A stretch of 64,000 bases of DNA. Origin: Sphagnum magellanicum (taxonomy: Eukaryota; Streptophyta; Sphagnopsida; Sphagnales; Sphagnaceae). The position numbers and the translations under genes are program-made. Within the stretch, counting starts at the first letter, position 1. Each line of letters opens with the position of its first letter. The DNA is taken from assembly GCA_021904315.1 (NCBI GenBank), contig CM038910.1, positions 12,338,001 to 12,402,000 on the forward strand, read 5' to 3'. This document shows positions 1 through 11,656 of the stretch, one piece after another. The notes under the pieces were generated by a model. The model saw only the letters and a list, made by a program, of their open reading frames with translations, had not been told where the DNA came from and ran no database searches.

Positions 1-740
1 TTATGGTATCCGCATTTTCCTCCTATCCAATGAAATGAATAAATGAGGCCAACAATACTTGTCAAGATATTTCATGATTCATAATTTTAAAAGAAAAATA
101 CATTTTTTCTTTGTAAACCGCATCATATTAAATAGGATTCATTTTCATCAAATGGTATGTATTGACATTGTTTTCACATATCACACAAGTTTAATTTCTT
201 CTTACTTCTCTTCCTACATCCATAATTAAAACCAACACACATCATGTCGAATTTATTATTATTGATTTTTTTAATCAATATGTTTAATGGTTTAATATGC
301 AACAACATACTTTTAGTTTGATAAAGTATAACCACCACAACACCCCCCCCCATAAATACATATACAATGATTAATTTTTCTCTTGCACTTAAATCAAAAA
401 GTTTATTCCTTATATTCCATACGGTTTAACTTTTAAATTTTCATGTATTAAACAAAAATCAAATGAATCGATGATAACAATTTAAGATATAAAACATTTA
501 TCACTTGATGATGTTGTTTTAATACATTTATCTTAAGATTTCTTTGCATGTATTTTCTTAGATGCCATGCATGTCTAATAATTTTGAAATCTAATGATTC
601 ATTACATTTAAAATGTTACAATTTTTCCATACAAAATTATCCACATTTTTCATTATTTCATTATCCATTTTTCATTTGGTAATTCAAAAAGCTCAAAACT
701 ATCATGGTTTGATTAATCTAACTAGTGTGAACCTGGTGCA
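1..740. other. AT-rich spacer, no gene seen
   Basis: The stretch is strongly AT-rich with homopolymer runs and stops in all frames. A short open frame at 613-828 runs into the C-rich element that follows and shows no domain. I see no gene, RNA or clear transposon boundary. Confidence 0.6.
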
Positions 741-960
741 TAATGCACTTGTCGAGCTTCCCCCCGCCCAGTCCTTCCCCGCCCGTGCCCCCCCCCCCCC
801 TGCTGGCCCCCCCCCGTCAGTAGGGTAATAACTGTCACAGAAAACAAAACCCATCAAAAAAAAAAAAAACAAAGGTCTGGGCACACCACAGTGGTGTCTG
901 TCTGTCTGTCTGTTTGTCCGGGCAGTGCCTGGAAACTGCCCAGACAGACAGACATACATA
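741..960. repeat. C-rich island with TCTG/AGAC hairpin
   Basis: A sharply GC-rich block in AT-rich surroundings. It holds a 13-C run (788-800) and a 9-C run (807-815), then an A-run, then a large imperfect inverted repeat. The left arm is (TCTG)n ending in GGGCAG near 921-926; the right arm starts CTGCCC near 937 and continues as (AGAC)n. The arms pair with one short bulge around a roughly 10-base loop. It could be a small non-autonomous transposon or a simple-repeat expansion. No target duplication was identified. Confidence 0.5.
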
Positions 961-2860
961 CATCACTGTAGCTTTAATATATAAGATGGAAACACGATTA
1001 CATGAGAAGGTCAATCTTGAAAATGTAAAAGAATCATTTTAAATGAATGCGAACCCTAACTTAAAACATGGATCTTAAGAAACGTTTCATTGTGGCTATT
1101 CATATTTTATTACATGCAAGTAATTAACCATGTAATTAAAAAGATAAGTACAATATAGGTAGGTAGATAATGACTATATAAAGACCATCTTCTTCAAGTT
1201 CTCACATTAGTTTTTTGAATGACATTGAACAATTTTGATTTGGGCTTATAATGAATTTCAGTAAACATTTTATAAAAATTCAACAAGGTGTTTTTATTTT
1301 AAGTAATTTTGGAAGCTGATTTTTTTATTCTTCCAAAAGAAATTAAATTTAAAAAATTAAATTTTTTTCATAATGACTTCAATAGATTACAATAAAATAT
1401 TTCAGAAATTAAAAGAAAAATGTGACTTTGTCACTACTCCTAGCTTAACAACAAAAAAATACTATCCTACAAAAAACAAGAAAGTCTACTATATTTAAGA
1501 GCTTGTAGACAATTATCAACTCCACTAACATTTTATTCTTCAATATATGTAAACAAATATTTTGATGAATGGGTAAAGAGAAAAAAAAAAAACATTAGTT
1601 CAATCATATTGGAGATGATCCTTGCCTTAGCCATTGTGAATTAATATTTGGAAAACTTGAAATTGAATATCAAGATAAAGATGAAACATTAACACAAAAA
1701 GATGGCAAAATCTTTTTAAAAAATAGATCCTTGGATCACTTAGCACATTCCAATGCTATAAATTCTTGATTATTTTTGGATTACAAATTGAGTCATGGCA
1801 CCATTTATCATATGAACAAGCTCACACCTTGATTTTATACATGCAAGAAGCAACAACCACCAAAACAATAATAAAAGAACAAGTTATTCAAGAAAATGTA
1901 ATGCCCTAAAACAAAATTACAGATTTTATAAGCTTTAGGCAAAAATTCCATCATAATTAAGATTCTAATTGAGAACATTCAAATTAAGTTTTTTCTAAAG
2001 TTATTTTTAAAACAATAGGAAATGAATCATGTCATATAAACAACATAAGATTCCAAAATGATTTTATTTATAATTTTATTTTATTCTCTTAAACAATCAT
2101 ATCAATTTTATATGCATATTGTAATCAACATTGTGTTTCAAAATCACCCCAATCTTTTCCAACTCACAGAAGAAAAAACACAATATTTTCTTTTAATGTA
2201 CACATTAATTTAAAATAGTCCTACAAGTAAATACAAAAACAATAGTCCAATGTGATTAAATTCAATGAATTCATGACCTCCAAAACTTGAGAGATTTGAA
2301 GACTAAATATTAAAGATTTGAAGATAAGAAAAAAATTTCATGAAACTACACATTGTGCAAGATTGTTGCAGAGAACAATCAGTTACCTATTATGGAAATT
2401 AGTTTCACAAAATGAAAATTTTGTAGGAAAAGATAATCAAAATGTAGCCACATGTAATTATAGTTGGAGTTGTAAAACTTGCTCGTAGATGGGTGTTATT
2501 GCTAACAAATGATTTTTAATATTCTTGCAATGCGTCAACCAAATTCGTTGTTATAATTTGTGAATAATGCTTAACATGAACATGATCAACGAATGTGTTG
2601 AATATTTTCTTTAAGTGGAATTTTTTTGATAAAAAATGAATTTTTTTTATTAAGTTAGAAATTGAAAGAAATAACATATATTGAAATTTTAAAACTTTAC
2701 ACACTAACATTGATTTTGAGAAAAACCAATAATGTTTGTAGGCTTGAGAAATCTACATATCCTAAAAACTTGTTGGTTGGTGAGCATGAAAAGACTAAAA
2801 GACAAGGAACTCACATATTGATAGTTGCACATGTAACCATTGTTTTAGTGGTTGTAAGTC
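961..2860. other. AT-rich spacer, no gene seen
   Basis: Low-complexity AT-rich sequence with stops in every frame. The only open frames are under 100 codons, have no recognisable motif, and overlap each other on opposite strands near 2500-2980. Confidence 0.6.
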
Positions 2861-2867
2861 TAATAGA

Positions 2868-3020
2868 TGAAAATTTATACGTAACCATTTGTATTTTTCA
2901 AACTTCTTTGTTTGACACCCTTTCACCATTTTGAAGAAGTCCAATTGATTAAGATCCTTATGTAACCATATGTATATGTTCAAACTTTTTTCCTTGACAC
3001 CATTTCACCATTTTGAATGG
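2868..3020. repeat. Two-copy tandem duplication of about 84 bp
   Basis: The segment ending in 'ttgacaccctttcaccatttt' (about 2911-2931) recurs as 'ttgacaccatttcaccatttt' (about 2994-3014). Each copy is preceded by a similar 'gtaaccat.tgtat.t.ttcaaact' string. The offset is about 84 bp and the copies have drifted. There is no coding sign. Confidence 0.55.
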
Positions 3021-5100
3021 TTGCCAACCACAAACAAACAAACTTTGTTGAATGCTCCTCACTTTTTCAACCTATTAAAACAACCAACATTTGCAAGATT
3101 GGTTTTACATATTTTGCCAACTTTTACTATAGATTCCAACAAAAAAATCATGAGTGCAACAATAGAAAATTAAAAAGCTTTGTTGGAACTTTTGAAAGGG
3201 AAGGGGTGGAGGCTAATGAAAACCTTATCTCCTTGTAGGAATTGGTTGATTTAATTATTGACATGATTTTCCCATCAACTTAGGATCCAAAGTGGAAATG
3301 TGCTTACTTACTATAAATTCCAACAAACAAGTCAAGAGTATTATGATTAGAAGCCAACATTGACAATAATTTTTTTATACTTGAGAATGTTAATTGATTT
3401 AATTTTCTAGCTTCAATTACACATGCCAAAATCCACAAAAATTGCATACCTAGGGTGTGAACATCAAAGGAGATTGAATGATGCTGCCAGGCTTGTCAAA
3501 TGGGCTATTGCCCATGTAGTCAATAGATGCAATATTAACAATATGAGTAGGATCTTATATATTATTGGGATGGTGTTGGTGGTGGTGACCAGAGGAAAGG
3601 ACAACATATTGTGGAAATTGTTGCATGTGCACATTCCCACCACCATGTTGATTCCCATGCCCTCCTCCTTTTCTTCCTCCTAGAATTGTTGTCATTGTTG
3701 TTGCTACTCTTCCTCCTATTAATTCTCTTGCAACTCTTGGTATCACTTGCCCTTCACATCTACTAGTGTTACCCATCTTACAACCTTCAAAACGTCTTCC
3801 CTTATAGGCTTGTCCTATGTGAAGGAAATTATTGCAGTCATCAAGGAGACCCTAAACCACCACTACAAAAGTTGGCTTAAGGCAAGGACAAATTACTGCA
3901 TTCCTTTATCTCCAATTTGTTTTCTTTCTCCTCCCTACTGTTGTGTCTTGTAACAAAATACTTTTCATTGCATCCTTTCACTCCCTCAAAACTCATGAAC
4001 TCACAATACTTTTCACCACCTCCATATGTTCGTGTGTTTACTTTTTTGTGTTTTCACACCTCCCACCCAAACCCAAAAAAAATGTAACCCTAAACCACAA
4101 AGACCTCAATTGACACTTCATTTTCACACCTCAATAAACAAGTGACGTGGTCAATTGTGAAGCCGGTATTCTTGGTTGTCCAGACAGGCTGCCTCCACAA
4201 CAAAACATTTTTCTCATCATATTGCAACATGAAAATAGGTAGCACAATGAATGGCCAACAACATCGAACTACATGTACAGTGTCTTCAGCTCTGCACAAT
4301 GTCGAAACATGTTCAGGATGTTTGTCCAACATCTACTTCCATCATCGACATGGATACAGTTCCGCGCCACATGAAGACCATGTGCTGTTGTGAGCAGGAG
4401 AAAGGAGTTTAAACAATCTGAGGAGCTTTCTGTCTTTCCGCATATTACAGAGCATCAAGGCATGTGCAACTCTGCATAAACCAGAAACCCTAGGCCCCAT
4501 CTTTAAGAGCGAATGGAAGGAAAGGCTGCAAACGGAACAAAGAACGAGGCCTAACATCTACCACGCGTCCACATTCCAATCAAGAAGCGTACGAGGTTTG
4601 CATGTAATCCTCCGTTTATTTAAGGAACTTGCAGGGAGAGCATCCAGTGACCCGCGTTGTTGTTATTATAAGCAAGACGAGTTCTCCTCCACGACTTTGA
4701 AGGACCCACCCACTCAGACCAGCCAATCCATTTCTTGGAGAAGACTTCTGGGCCACTAATTTGACGGCATTTAGTATTACTTTTGGCGCCATGATGAGGT
4801 CCTCTGTCTCCGACAAAGACGAGTTCGTGGCGAAAGTGACTTTGAATAGTCGCTAAGTTCAATGGGTGACACTCCTTTTCAAGCATTGGTGGGAAGGTGG
4901 GCCCAGATTTCTACCGATGGGTACAAGCTTCTTCACATCAGTGCATTTTTCAAATCTTTAAAGTGGGAAATAGTGCTGGCAGTGACGCCTGTAGTAACAT
5001 TTCGTGGGTAAGACGGCTTCGGAAGAAGCACACCTGGATTGGATTGGAGGTGGTGCATATCCAGCGACCACAAATATGGCCGGTGTGCAGATGGCATGTT
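3021..5100. other. Spacer and GC-richer upstream region of the 5.9-kb gene
   Basis: From 3021 to about 4100 it is AT-rich with no recognisable gene. From about 4140 to 5100 the base composition is near balanced. Several overlapping open frames occur on both strands (for example minus 4616-4816 and 4620-4886 in different frames), which points to compositional openness rather than a gene. I read this part as the promoter-proximal region of the gene at 5889. Confidence 0.5.
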
Positions 5101-5118
5101 GAACCACAAGTTGTAGGC

Positions 5119-5126
5119 TATATAAA
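5119..5126 (+). promoter_or_regulatory. TATA box of the gene at 5889
   Basis: TATATAAA lies at 5119-5126 inside GGCTATATAAACC, in a GC-richer stretch, and is followed about 30 bp later by a plausible start region near 5150. The 740 bp between this and the ATG would be a long 5' leader, possibly holding an intron. The choice of TATA box is inference from position and motif only. Confidence 0.55.
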
Positions 5127-5888
5127 CCAGACACGCAGTTCTTCTTCATGAGACAGAGCATACGCTATCTCTAGTCTTATTACTTCTCACAAATTCTGTA
5201 GAGGGCGTATGTTTCTGTCTACTGGCTTGCATACGAGTGAGCCTGCTTTGCCCAAAGTTTCAGAGAAGTTTTGTCTTTGAGCAGACACTAATTTTCTCAG
5301 AATATCGGATGACTAACTTGCCCTACCCAATGCAAATCAAGTGAGTCGAACTCTTCACTAAAATTCGGGGACTTTAGTGTTTTGTGTCTTGCAAAATTGC
5401 TGGTTTACCTTTGGGATTTTTCATGTCTTTGATTTCATCTATCTTCCAGTTTGCTTGCTTGGTTTCATAGAGTGGCCGCTTGTTGTTTTTTCACGGCGGC
5501 AGTTTTTGAGTGCGTGCAAAAGGAATTCGAATCTTGGTGTGGTTGTTGTTTTGGCATTTTGGGCTAGTGTGGGCTGAGGTGCTTCCTTCTATTGGAAAAC
5601 ATGTGTTCCTGGTCATGGCAAAAGAATTCACCCTTTCTTTGTTGAACACTTTGTGCAGCCAACTTTGGGAGTGATGAGCTGTTGAGCAATCACCGGCTCT
5701 GACAAACTGCGAGACCTTGTAAACTTCAAGTCTACTGTCACCTTGGTCTTTTTGCTCTGTCATGTATTTGTCTATGGTTGTGCAGCAGTTTACCTGTTGA
5801 CAGCAACCCTAATTTTGCTTGAGTGGCATAAACACAGCTTCCAGAGCTAATTCCAGTTAGTTGGCTTATCTGAGACTGGAATTCAAAA

Positions 5889-6620
5889 ATGGATCTCATG
5901 TGTTTTCAAGAATTGGATGAGATTTTCCAGGTTAAGAATCATGACCTGCATTGTGAAAAAGAAAATAATGTGGATGGCAGTATTGTGCCAACAAATCTGA
6001 AGGCCAGGCTGCCTGAAGGTTTTCATTCCATACTTGCGAAAGAAGGGGGTGTGGACCAAGAGCAGCTCAGCCTTGGACTAGCTGGCATGGTGGTTCCAAA
6101 GGCAGATGAAGACTTTGTTGCATACCTCGCCCGCTTCCTGGGTATCAAGGATAAGCAGACTGTCAGCAACTGGAGGCAGCTGCTGACTTCCAAAGACCTG
6201 TGTCTGGAGAATCCTGAGCCTGGTTCTTGTAGAATTCAAGTTCCCCTTCCAAGGATTAAGTCTGAAGTGACTGACCCAGCTGCACAACTTTCTGTCCGTG
6301 AAAATGAAGATGCAGCATCCTTTTTCGTTAGGGTAGGGTCATGGGATTCACCTCGGTCTGTCTTGGAGGATCTTGCTTGTGATGGTCCTGAGGATGATGA
6401 AGATGCTGAATCGTACCTGAGGAGAACCAACTGCATCACAAATATTGGCAGTCAGTTCTTGACGGATGACGATAAGGTGCAACAACGAGTTGGACAAGGG
6501 AAGAGAAAGGCTGAGTCCAACCAGATGGGAACATCAAAGAAGGTGCAATATTACCTTTAGATGTTCATTCTATTAGTGAATAACATTAGAGGTTGACTTT
6601 TGCAGGGGCAGGTTAGCTGA
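5889..6620 (+). CDS. Unrecognised acidic-tailed protein, possibly nuclear
   Basis: I do not recognise the family. The ATG at 5889 opens 223 uninterrupted codons in a codon-balanced, GC-richer block with a TATA box upstream. The chain has a mixed N-terminal half (residues 37-95 look globular, with VAYLARFLGIKDKQTVSNW). A serine- and acid-rich part follows (about 125-190, with DGPEDDEDAES). A basic tail (GKRKAESN, then SKK, about 205-218) could be a nuclear localisation signal. There is no signal peptide or membrane segment. The last open codons are doubtful. A good donor (AAG|GTGCAA, 6542/6543) and a TTTTGCAG acceptor at 6605 would remove a 63-bp intron and replace the last five residues by GQVS-stop, ending at 6620. 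AATAAA at 6620-6625 overlaps that stop. Codon use and length support a real gene; its role is unknown. Confidence 0.65.
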
Positions 6621-6625
6621 ATAAA

Positions 6626-9140
6626 CTGTCTATCCTCTTTTGAGCTTTTCGTAGAGACAAGTTATACCCTGCTCTCTGACTACTGTCTCCTCCACACTAG
6701 CCTAGATTACTTCATTTGTTGTACAAACACCACTCTAGTACATGGTAATGTTGTGGAATATGGTATTTCAAGGTCCATCCAGCAAGGTCAAACTAAGTAT
6801 CATTTTGTGAACAAACCTGCTTTGGATTATTTTGTTCAAATTCCCTGCATGCTGACGGGGTAGAAGAATTGCTGAGTTCAAAGGGGGTGAGGAAGGATGA
6901 GTAGTCCCTTCCAATTTGACAAGAATTTTGAGTGAGGGAACCATTGTACATCAATGTAGAATCCTTCATCCAGTACCCTAAACTGCAGGAGTGCTTGGCT
7001 GCTTCTATTTTCCACTCTGTTGATTATAAATAGTTGCAAGCTGGGTTAATTGTTTAGATTGTTGTGGTGATTTCTACAGATATCTGGCATAAGTGTTGCA
7101 TTTACAGGGTTGCTGTTGTTTGTGTGAAATTGTGTTTGGCCAGAAGGACTTTCAATATGTTTCAAAGAGTTTTGATTTCAACCTTGTTGTGTGGTTTTGA
7201 AACATTCTCTGAGAAAAACAACGACCTGTATGTTGCAAGACTTTGGAAATGTTGATCTCTCACATTCCTATGTCATTATCACCCTCAATGCTTCCATCCT
7301 CACCATGTAGCCAAACATGACTCTACTGAGATGTTCATGACTTGTTTGAAGGTTATAACTAGTGTGATGACATAGTAAACTTCCATGGCTGATGACAATC
7401 ACAATTACACCAAAGAATTTGTGGTTAAACACATACATGGTTTAAAATTTCAAGAGAAGGATTACTACAAATGGGAAATTCATTTGGACCTATTGTGGAT
7501 GAACTGAATGTGTAGATAATGCCCTCCCCCCAGGGCTTTACTATGCCTAAAGTACAGCTACTGAACATTCTAAATCTGAAGAGTTCCTCCTCTCAGCAAG
7601 AGAACTTTCATGGTTATGAGGTGCCCTCTGAGTACACTCTGAAAATGACAGCAGCGTTTCATGTGTTGGGTAATGCCCTAGGGTGAGGCATTTCCAAAAT
7701 AAGGGGAGGAGGATGAGGTGCTAGCTGCATCTGGCCCCACATTTTGGGAATGTTCACCACCCATGGTCTTTATCCATTGTAAAGCACTAAGCAAATGTGA
7801 TCTTGAACCTAAACATATGTAATTCATGAGTTGAAGTAAGAAAAGAGTTCACACACCTATGCCATAATAGTGGGAAGGATCTTAGAGCTATAAGTAGGTA
7901 TAATTTCCCTTTCACTCTCAAGGGGTAAGTAAATGATTCTTCTTCTTTTTGTATGAAGAATATTTATGGATTCTCCAAATACACTTGGGAAATTTCTGAG
8001 AGTCCTTTAAAGTACATCATGTTTAGTCAATTCTAGTGTAAAAGTGCCCTCCAAACTTGCACAATAACCTCTATACTTATGCCTTACCCTATGCTTTGAT
8101 GATGCATTTCTTAAATGGTACGAGGTCATGAACATGAAGATCATTTCAAACTTTATTGGTTTTAAAGAATCTATAGGGTAGACATGGCAATAGCCATCAA
8201 CATAAGCAATTTGATTAAAACATATTTATGTTTTCACATGCACATAATTTTCCTTGGAAGACAAAAGGTTTCAAACCCTAATCAAAGTGGAATTTTATTT
8301 TGGACTTTTTTAGAACTCATTATGAATTTGTACACATTTATGATAGGGGAAACCTAATTTTATCACGTGGCTAATCCATGAAATGTGGCTCAATAAAATT
8401 AAATGGGCATAGAGGGTTCCTAAAATGCTTAATAAGCAATGTCCCTAATATCAAGTCACATGCGCCAAAGGCTTTCGCAATAACTGGTTCCTCGGATAAG
8501 GATGACTTGTACCAATGGTAGGCGTGACTTGTGCAACACTAAGAAGTAATTGTTGAAGTAAAAGATATAAGTTAAGGTTTTGATGGTTTATGGCACACAC
8601 CTGAAGCACAAGATTTGAACATCATGGAGTAGCAGTTGGCATAGCTAGGTGGCAGACATGTGTTAGTGTTAATCAAATTATTAAAATATCATCCACAGAT
8701 GTGCTCAAACTCAACGTCTATGAATTCCTATTCAAAATCTTGCATACCTAAGTGACATAACATGTTCAACTTGATGACAGTAAACTTCATGCATCCATTT
8801 AGTAAAAACTAAATATTAAACAATCATGTTACTATCCATATGCACAAAGATGAATTATTTGAAATGGTATAGATCAGAAATGTCAAGTAACCCTCCCACC
8901 TGGTTACTGGTTACCTGTAACCCTCCCACATAGTTAATTGATTCTATGGGGGAGAGGAGTCAACAGGGCACAAAACAGGCACAACGAATTAAATTTCGTG
9001 TCAGGCTTGACGTTACTACTATGTGACAAATGCCCCACAAGAAAGTACTTCTTCAAAAAAAAATATTGTAAGTTACCCAAGTTATGACAAATGTTTTATC
9101 AATGCCTAAGTATATTGTAACTTTTTCAAAAGAGTCTGGT
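6626..9140. other. Downstream spacer, no gene seen
   Basis: Probable 3' flank of the gene at 5889, then AT-rich sequence. An open frame at 7064-7255 has no recognisable domain. At 8887 and 8917 a GTAACCCTCCCAC word is repeated 30 bp apart, around a GGTTACCTGTAACC palindrome. That may be a minor repeat or transposon relic. No gene is supported. Confidence 0.5.
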
Positions 9141-9146
9141 ACAATA

Positions 9147-9513
9147 AAGTTATCTGTAAAGTCAGGCGATTAGGCGGTGACAAGAGGCCTAAATGGAAAT
9201 GACATTTTACAAAACGAAATAATTGAGACCCAAACTAGTTTTTCCACCAATTCTGGTGGTAAACTGAGCTTCATCCCCTCTTTCCTTGTTCCTGAGGGCC
9301 TCCACTGCTGCCACATATATTTTCACTGATCCTACTTACGTGTATAACTACTATAATTACTCTCGAACCTTGTGCATGAAATGCTGAGTTTCAGCATTTC
9401 ATACTGAGATTTAATAAATTTTCTTTCCTTTGCGGATACCAGTGAAAGAAGGGATGGGGGTGAAAGCAGCGGGGATAGAAGGTGAAAGAGAGGGTGACTT
9501 TACAGATAAACTT
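9147..9513. mobile_element. MITE-like element with 17-18 bp terminal inverted repeats
   Basis: The left end AAGTTATCTGTAAAGTC (9147-9163) matches the complement of the right end GACTTTACAGATAAACTT (9496-9513) with a single one-base gap. Both ends are flanked by TA (9145-9146 and 9514-9515), as expected for a TA target duplication of Tc1/mariner-type MITEs. The 367-bp interior has no open frame. It carries a subterminal CATCCC/GGGATG-type inverted pairing and a perfect 12-bp hairpin with a GTT loop (9376-9402). The superfamily is inferred only from the TA duplication. Confidence 0.65.
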
Positions 9514-9568
9514 TAGTGGTTAAAGATTTCATCTACCCTCTTCCCTTGCAGGCCAGGGTGAACCCGTA

Positions 9569-9584
9569 CCCCCCCCCCCCCCCC
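9569..9584. repeat. Run of 16 C
   Basis: An uninterrupted C run followed by TCCCC, in a short GC-rich patch next to the MITE. It is flanked by GTAC on the left and GTGTACC on the right. The run length may vary between assemblies. Confidence 0.8.
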
Positions 9585-9599
9585 TCCCCGTGTACCTTT

Positions 9600-11650
9600 C
9601 TGAGTGAGCCATCTTAGTGACCATGTTAAGCGCAAATGTGCAGAACATTGCTGTTAAAGAACATGCGAATATTTTTTAATTTAAATAAAATTTTGTTGAA
9701 AATTCAGAAGTTTTATTTTATTTGAATTGAAATCAAATTTTCAAAATAAAATAATTATTCAATAGTGAAATGCTGAACCTGAAAAAGTATTATGATACTA
9801 AGCAACAAGATTATCAGTTGTCAAACTATAAAAAGGTTGAGTCCTTGTTGGTTGGTTAGGAAAATCCAACTCAATAGTAAATGTATGATTCCATGGTACA
9901 TTATAACATGCTTGCAACAATGCTTTTGAAGTTATAAAAATTAAAATTTAATATTTTGTCATTTAGAAGGATCAACACAGTGGTTAAATGAAAGAATTTT
10001 AGAATCTCGACTAATCATTGATACATCATTTTATTTGACAAACATCTAATTCATTTTTGGATTCTCAAAATTAATTTGAAAAAGACTACTATTACTAATA
10101 ATAATAATAGAAGATAAAAAGCCTTTGGGAAAATTACATACATTCATTTGAATAATATCAACTTCTAAAAACAAATGTGACAAGACATAAAATATTTGAC
10201 TTTTCCATAATAACTTCAAATTGGGAAAATTTTAGATTCAAAAAGTTTGATCTATCAAAAACATGTTTTCCTTCTCATCTAAAAATTAACTTATTTGATG
10301 ATCCAACAACAACCTTCATAATTCCTTGATATGATTTAAGAAATTTCATCAATTTAAATCCAAAATTGTTATCCTATTGTGATCATCAAAAGTTTAAAAA
10401 TAAATGTTTAATACATAATGACATCAAATATTTTATAAAGCAAATAGTGTCCAAAGGCTAGGACAAACTGACTGTTGTGGTCCCACAAGAACACCATTAG
10501 GATGCGTGGGTCCATTGTTTAATATTTTATTAAATGTGTGAGAGTGTAAGTCTGATGGGTGGAAACTAACCATTGACACCATTATTATTTCTTTCACTAA
10601 TTTAAATAAGGGGGGTGTGAGTCCCTCTTTCCCTTCCCCTTAGAGAGATTCCTTTTACCCTTAATCTATTTTTTTCCCCAAACCCAAGAATAGTTCACTG
10701 AACAATAATGCCACATGAAGCTTCTTTTCTCATCAATTTTTTTAAACCAAACATATGGTTTGCCATTTCGTTTAGGGTTTTAAAAATATTATGAAAGATG
10801 AGGTTGGTAATTGGTTTAGGGTTTAGAAAGCCTATAAAGGATGGAGTGCAATCTCAAAGTAAAACATTTAAAAACTTCATATTTTAAGGTATCATGAACC
10901 CTCTTTCATTACATTCCTAGTTATTGTTTTGTTTTTTAATGAAAAAAATTAATAGACAAAATTAATTTTCATTTTACCTTGTGTTATTTCAAGTATTGAC
11001 ACAATTATTAAATATATTAACATAGATATTGATGTAAGGTACACTACAATCATAGAAATTGCATACCCTTGATAAAAGTTTCAATAATGTGTAATGTTTA
11101 TCACAATGACATAATAGGTATTATAGTGAGTATATAGAATCAAAACATCAATATTGTTTATAATTAACCTAGATTTGGAATAAGGCATAAGTGTAAATAG
11201 GTTTAACAATGTGCATAAATTTGTAATAATTATATCAATGATATTTTAGGGTTTTCAATTCACCTATGAAATAAAACCAAAGGTATTGCAATTGTTTGGA
11301 AGTTTCACCATTGGTATTCTATGTCTTTGTACTTTAAATTTACACATATTCATGTATATTATGATATGTAACTATTGTTTGGATTTTGTGACTTGACATA
11401 TATATCGTTTTGTAATTATGGTAAGATGTTTTCATTATTCACAAGTAAAATTGTGTGTACCCAACATTAATGTAAAGAGTGCACATTTTCTTAGGTTATA
11501 AAACATAGGTACTATCAAGAAGTTTGATAATTTGCATTCAAAGCAATTGGGCCTACATCATCAGTATTACCATGTTCATATATACCCACATATTAAATAT
11601 TGAACTACATCAATTGAAAATGTAGCTATGACATAAGAATTGAAAAGTTT
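9600..11650. other. AT-rich spacer, no gene seen
   Basis: No open frame of note on either strand. Towards 11,000 the first copies of a recurrent CATAGRTATTG-type word appear (for example near 11,020, 11,115 and 11,503). They become frequent up to 22.2 kb. Confidence 0.6.
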
Positions 11651-11656
11651 TAATTT

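Noticed and set aside
4616..4886. Two overlapping minus-strand frames in the GC-richer region
   Set aside because: They overlap in different frames and neither shows a domain. The region is better read as promoter of the gene at 5889.
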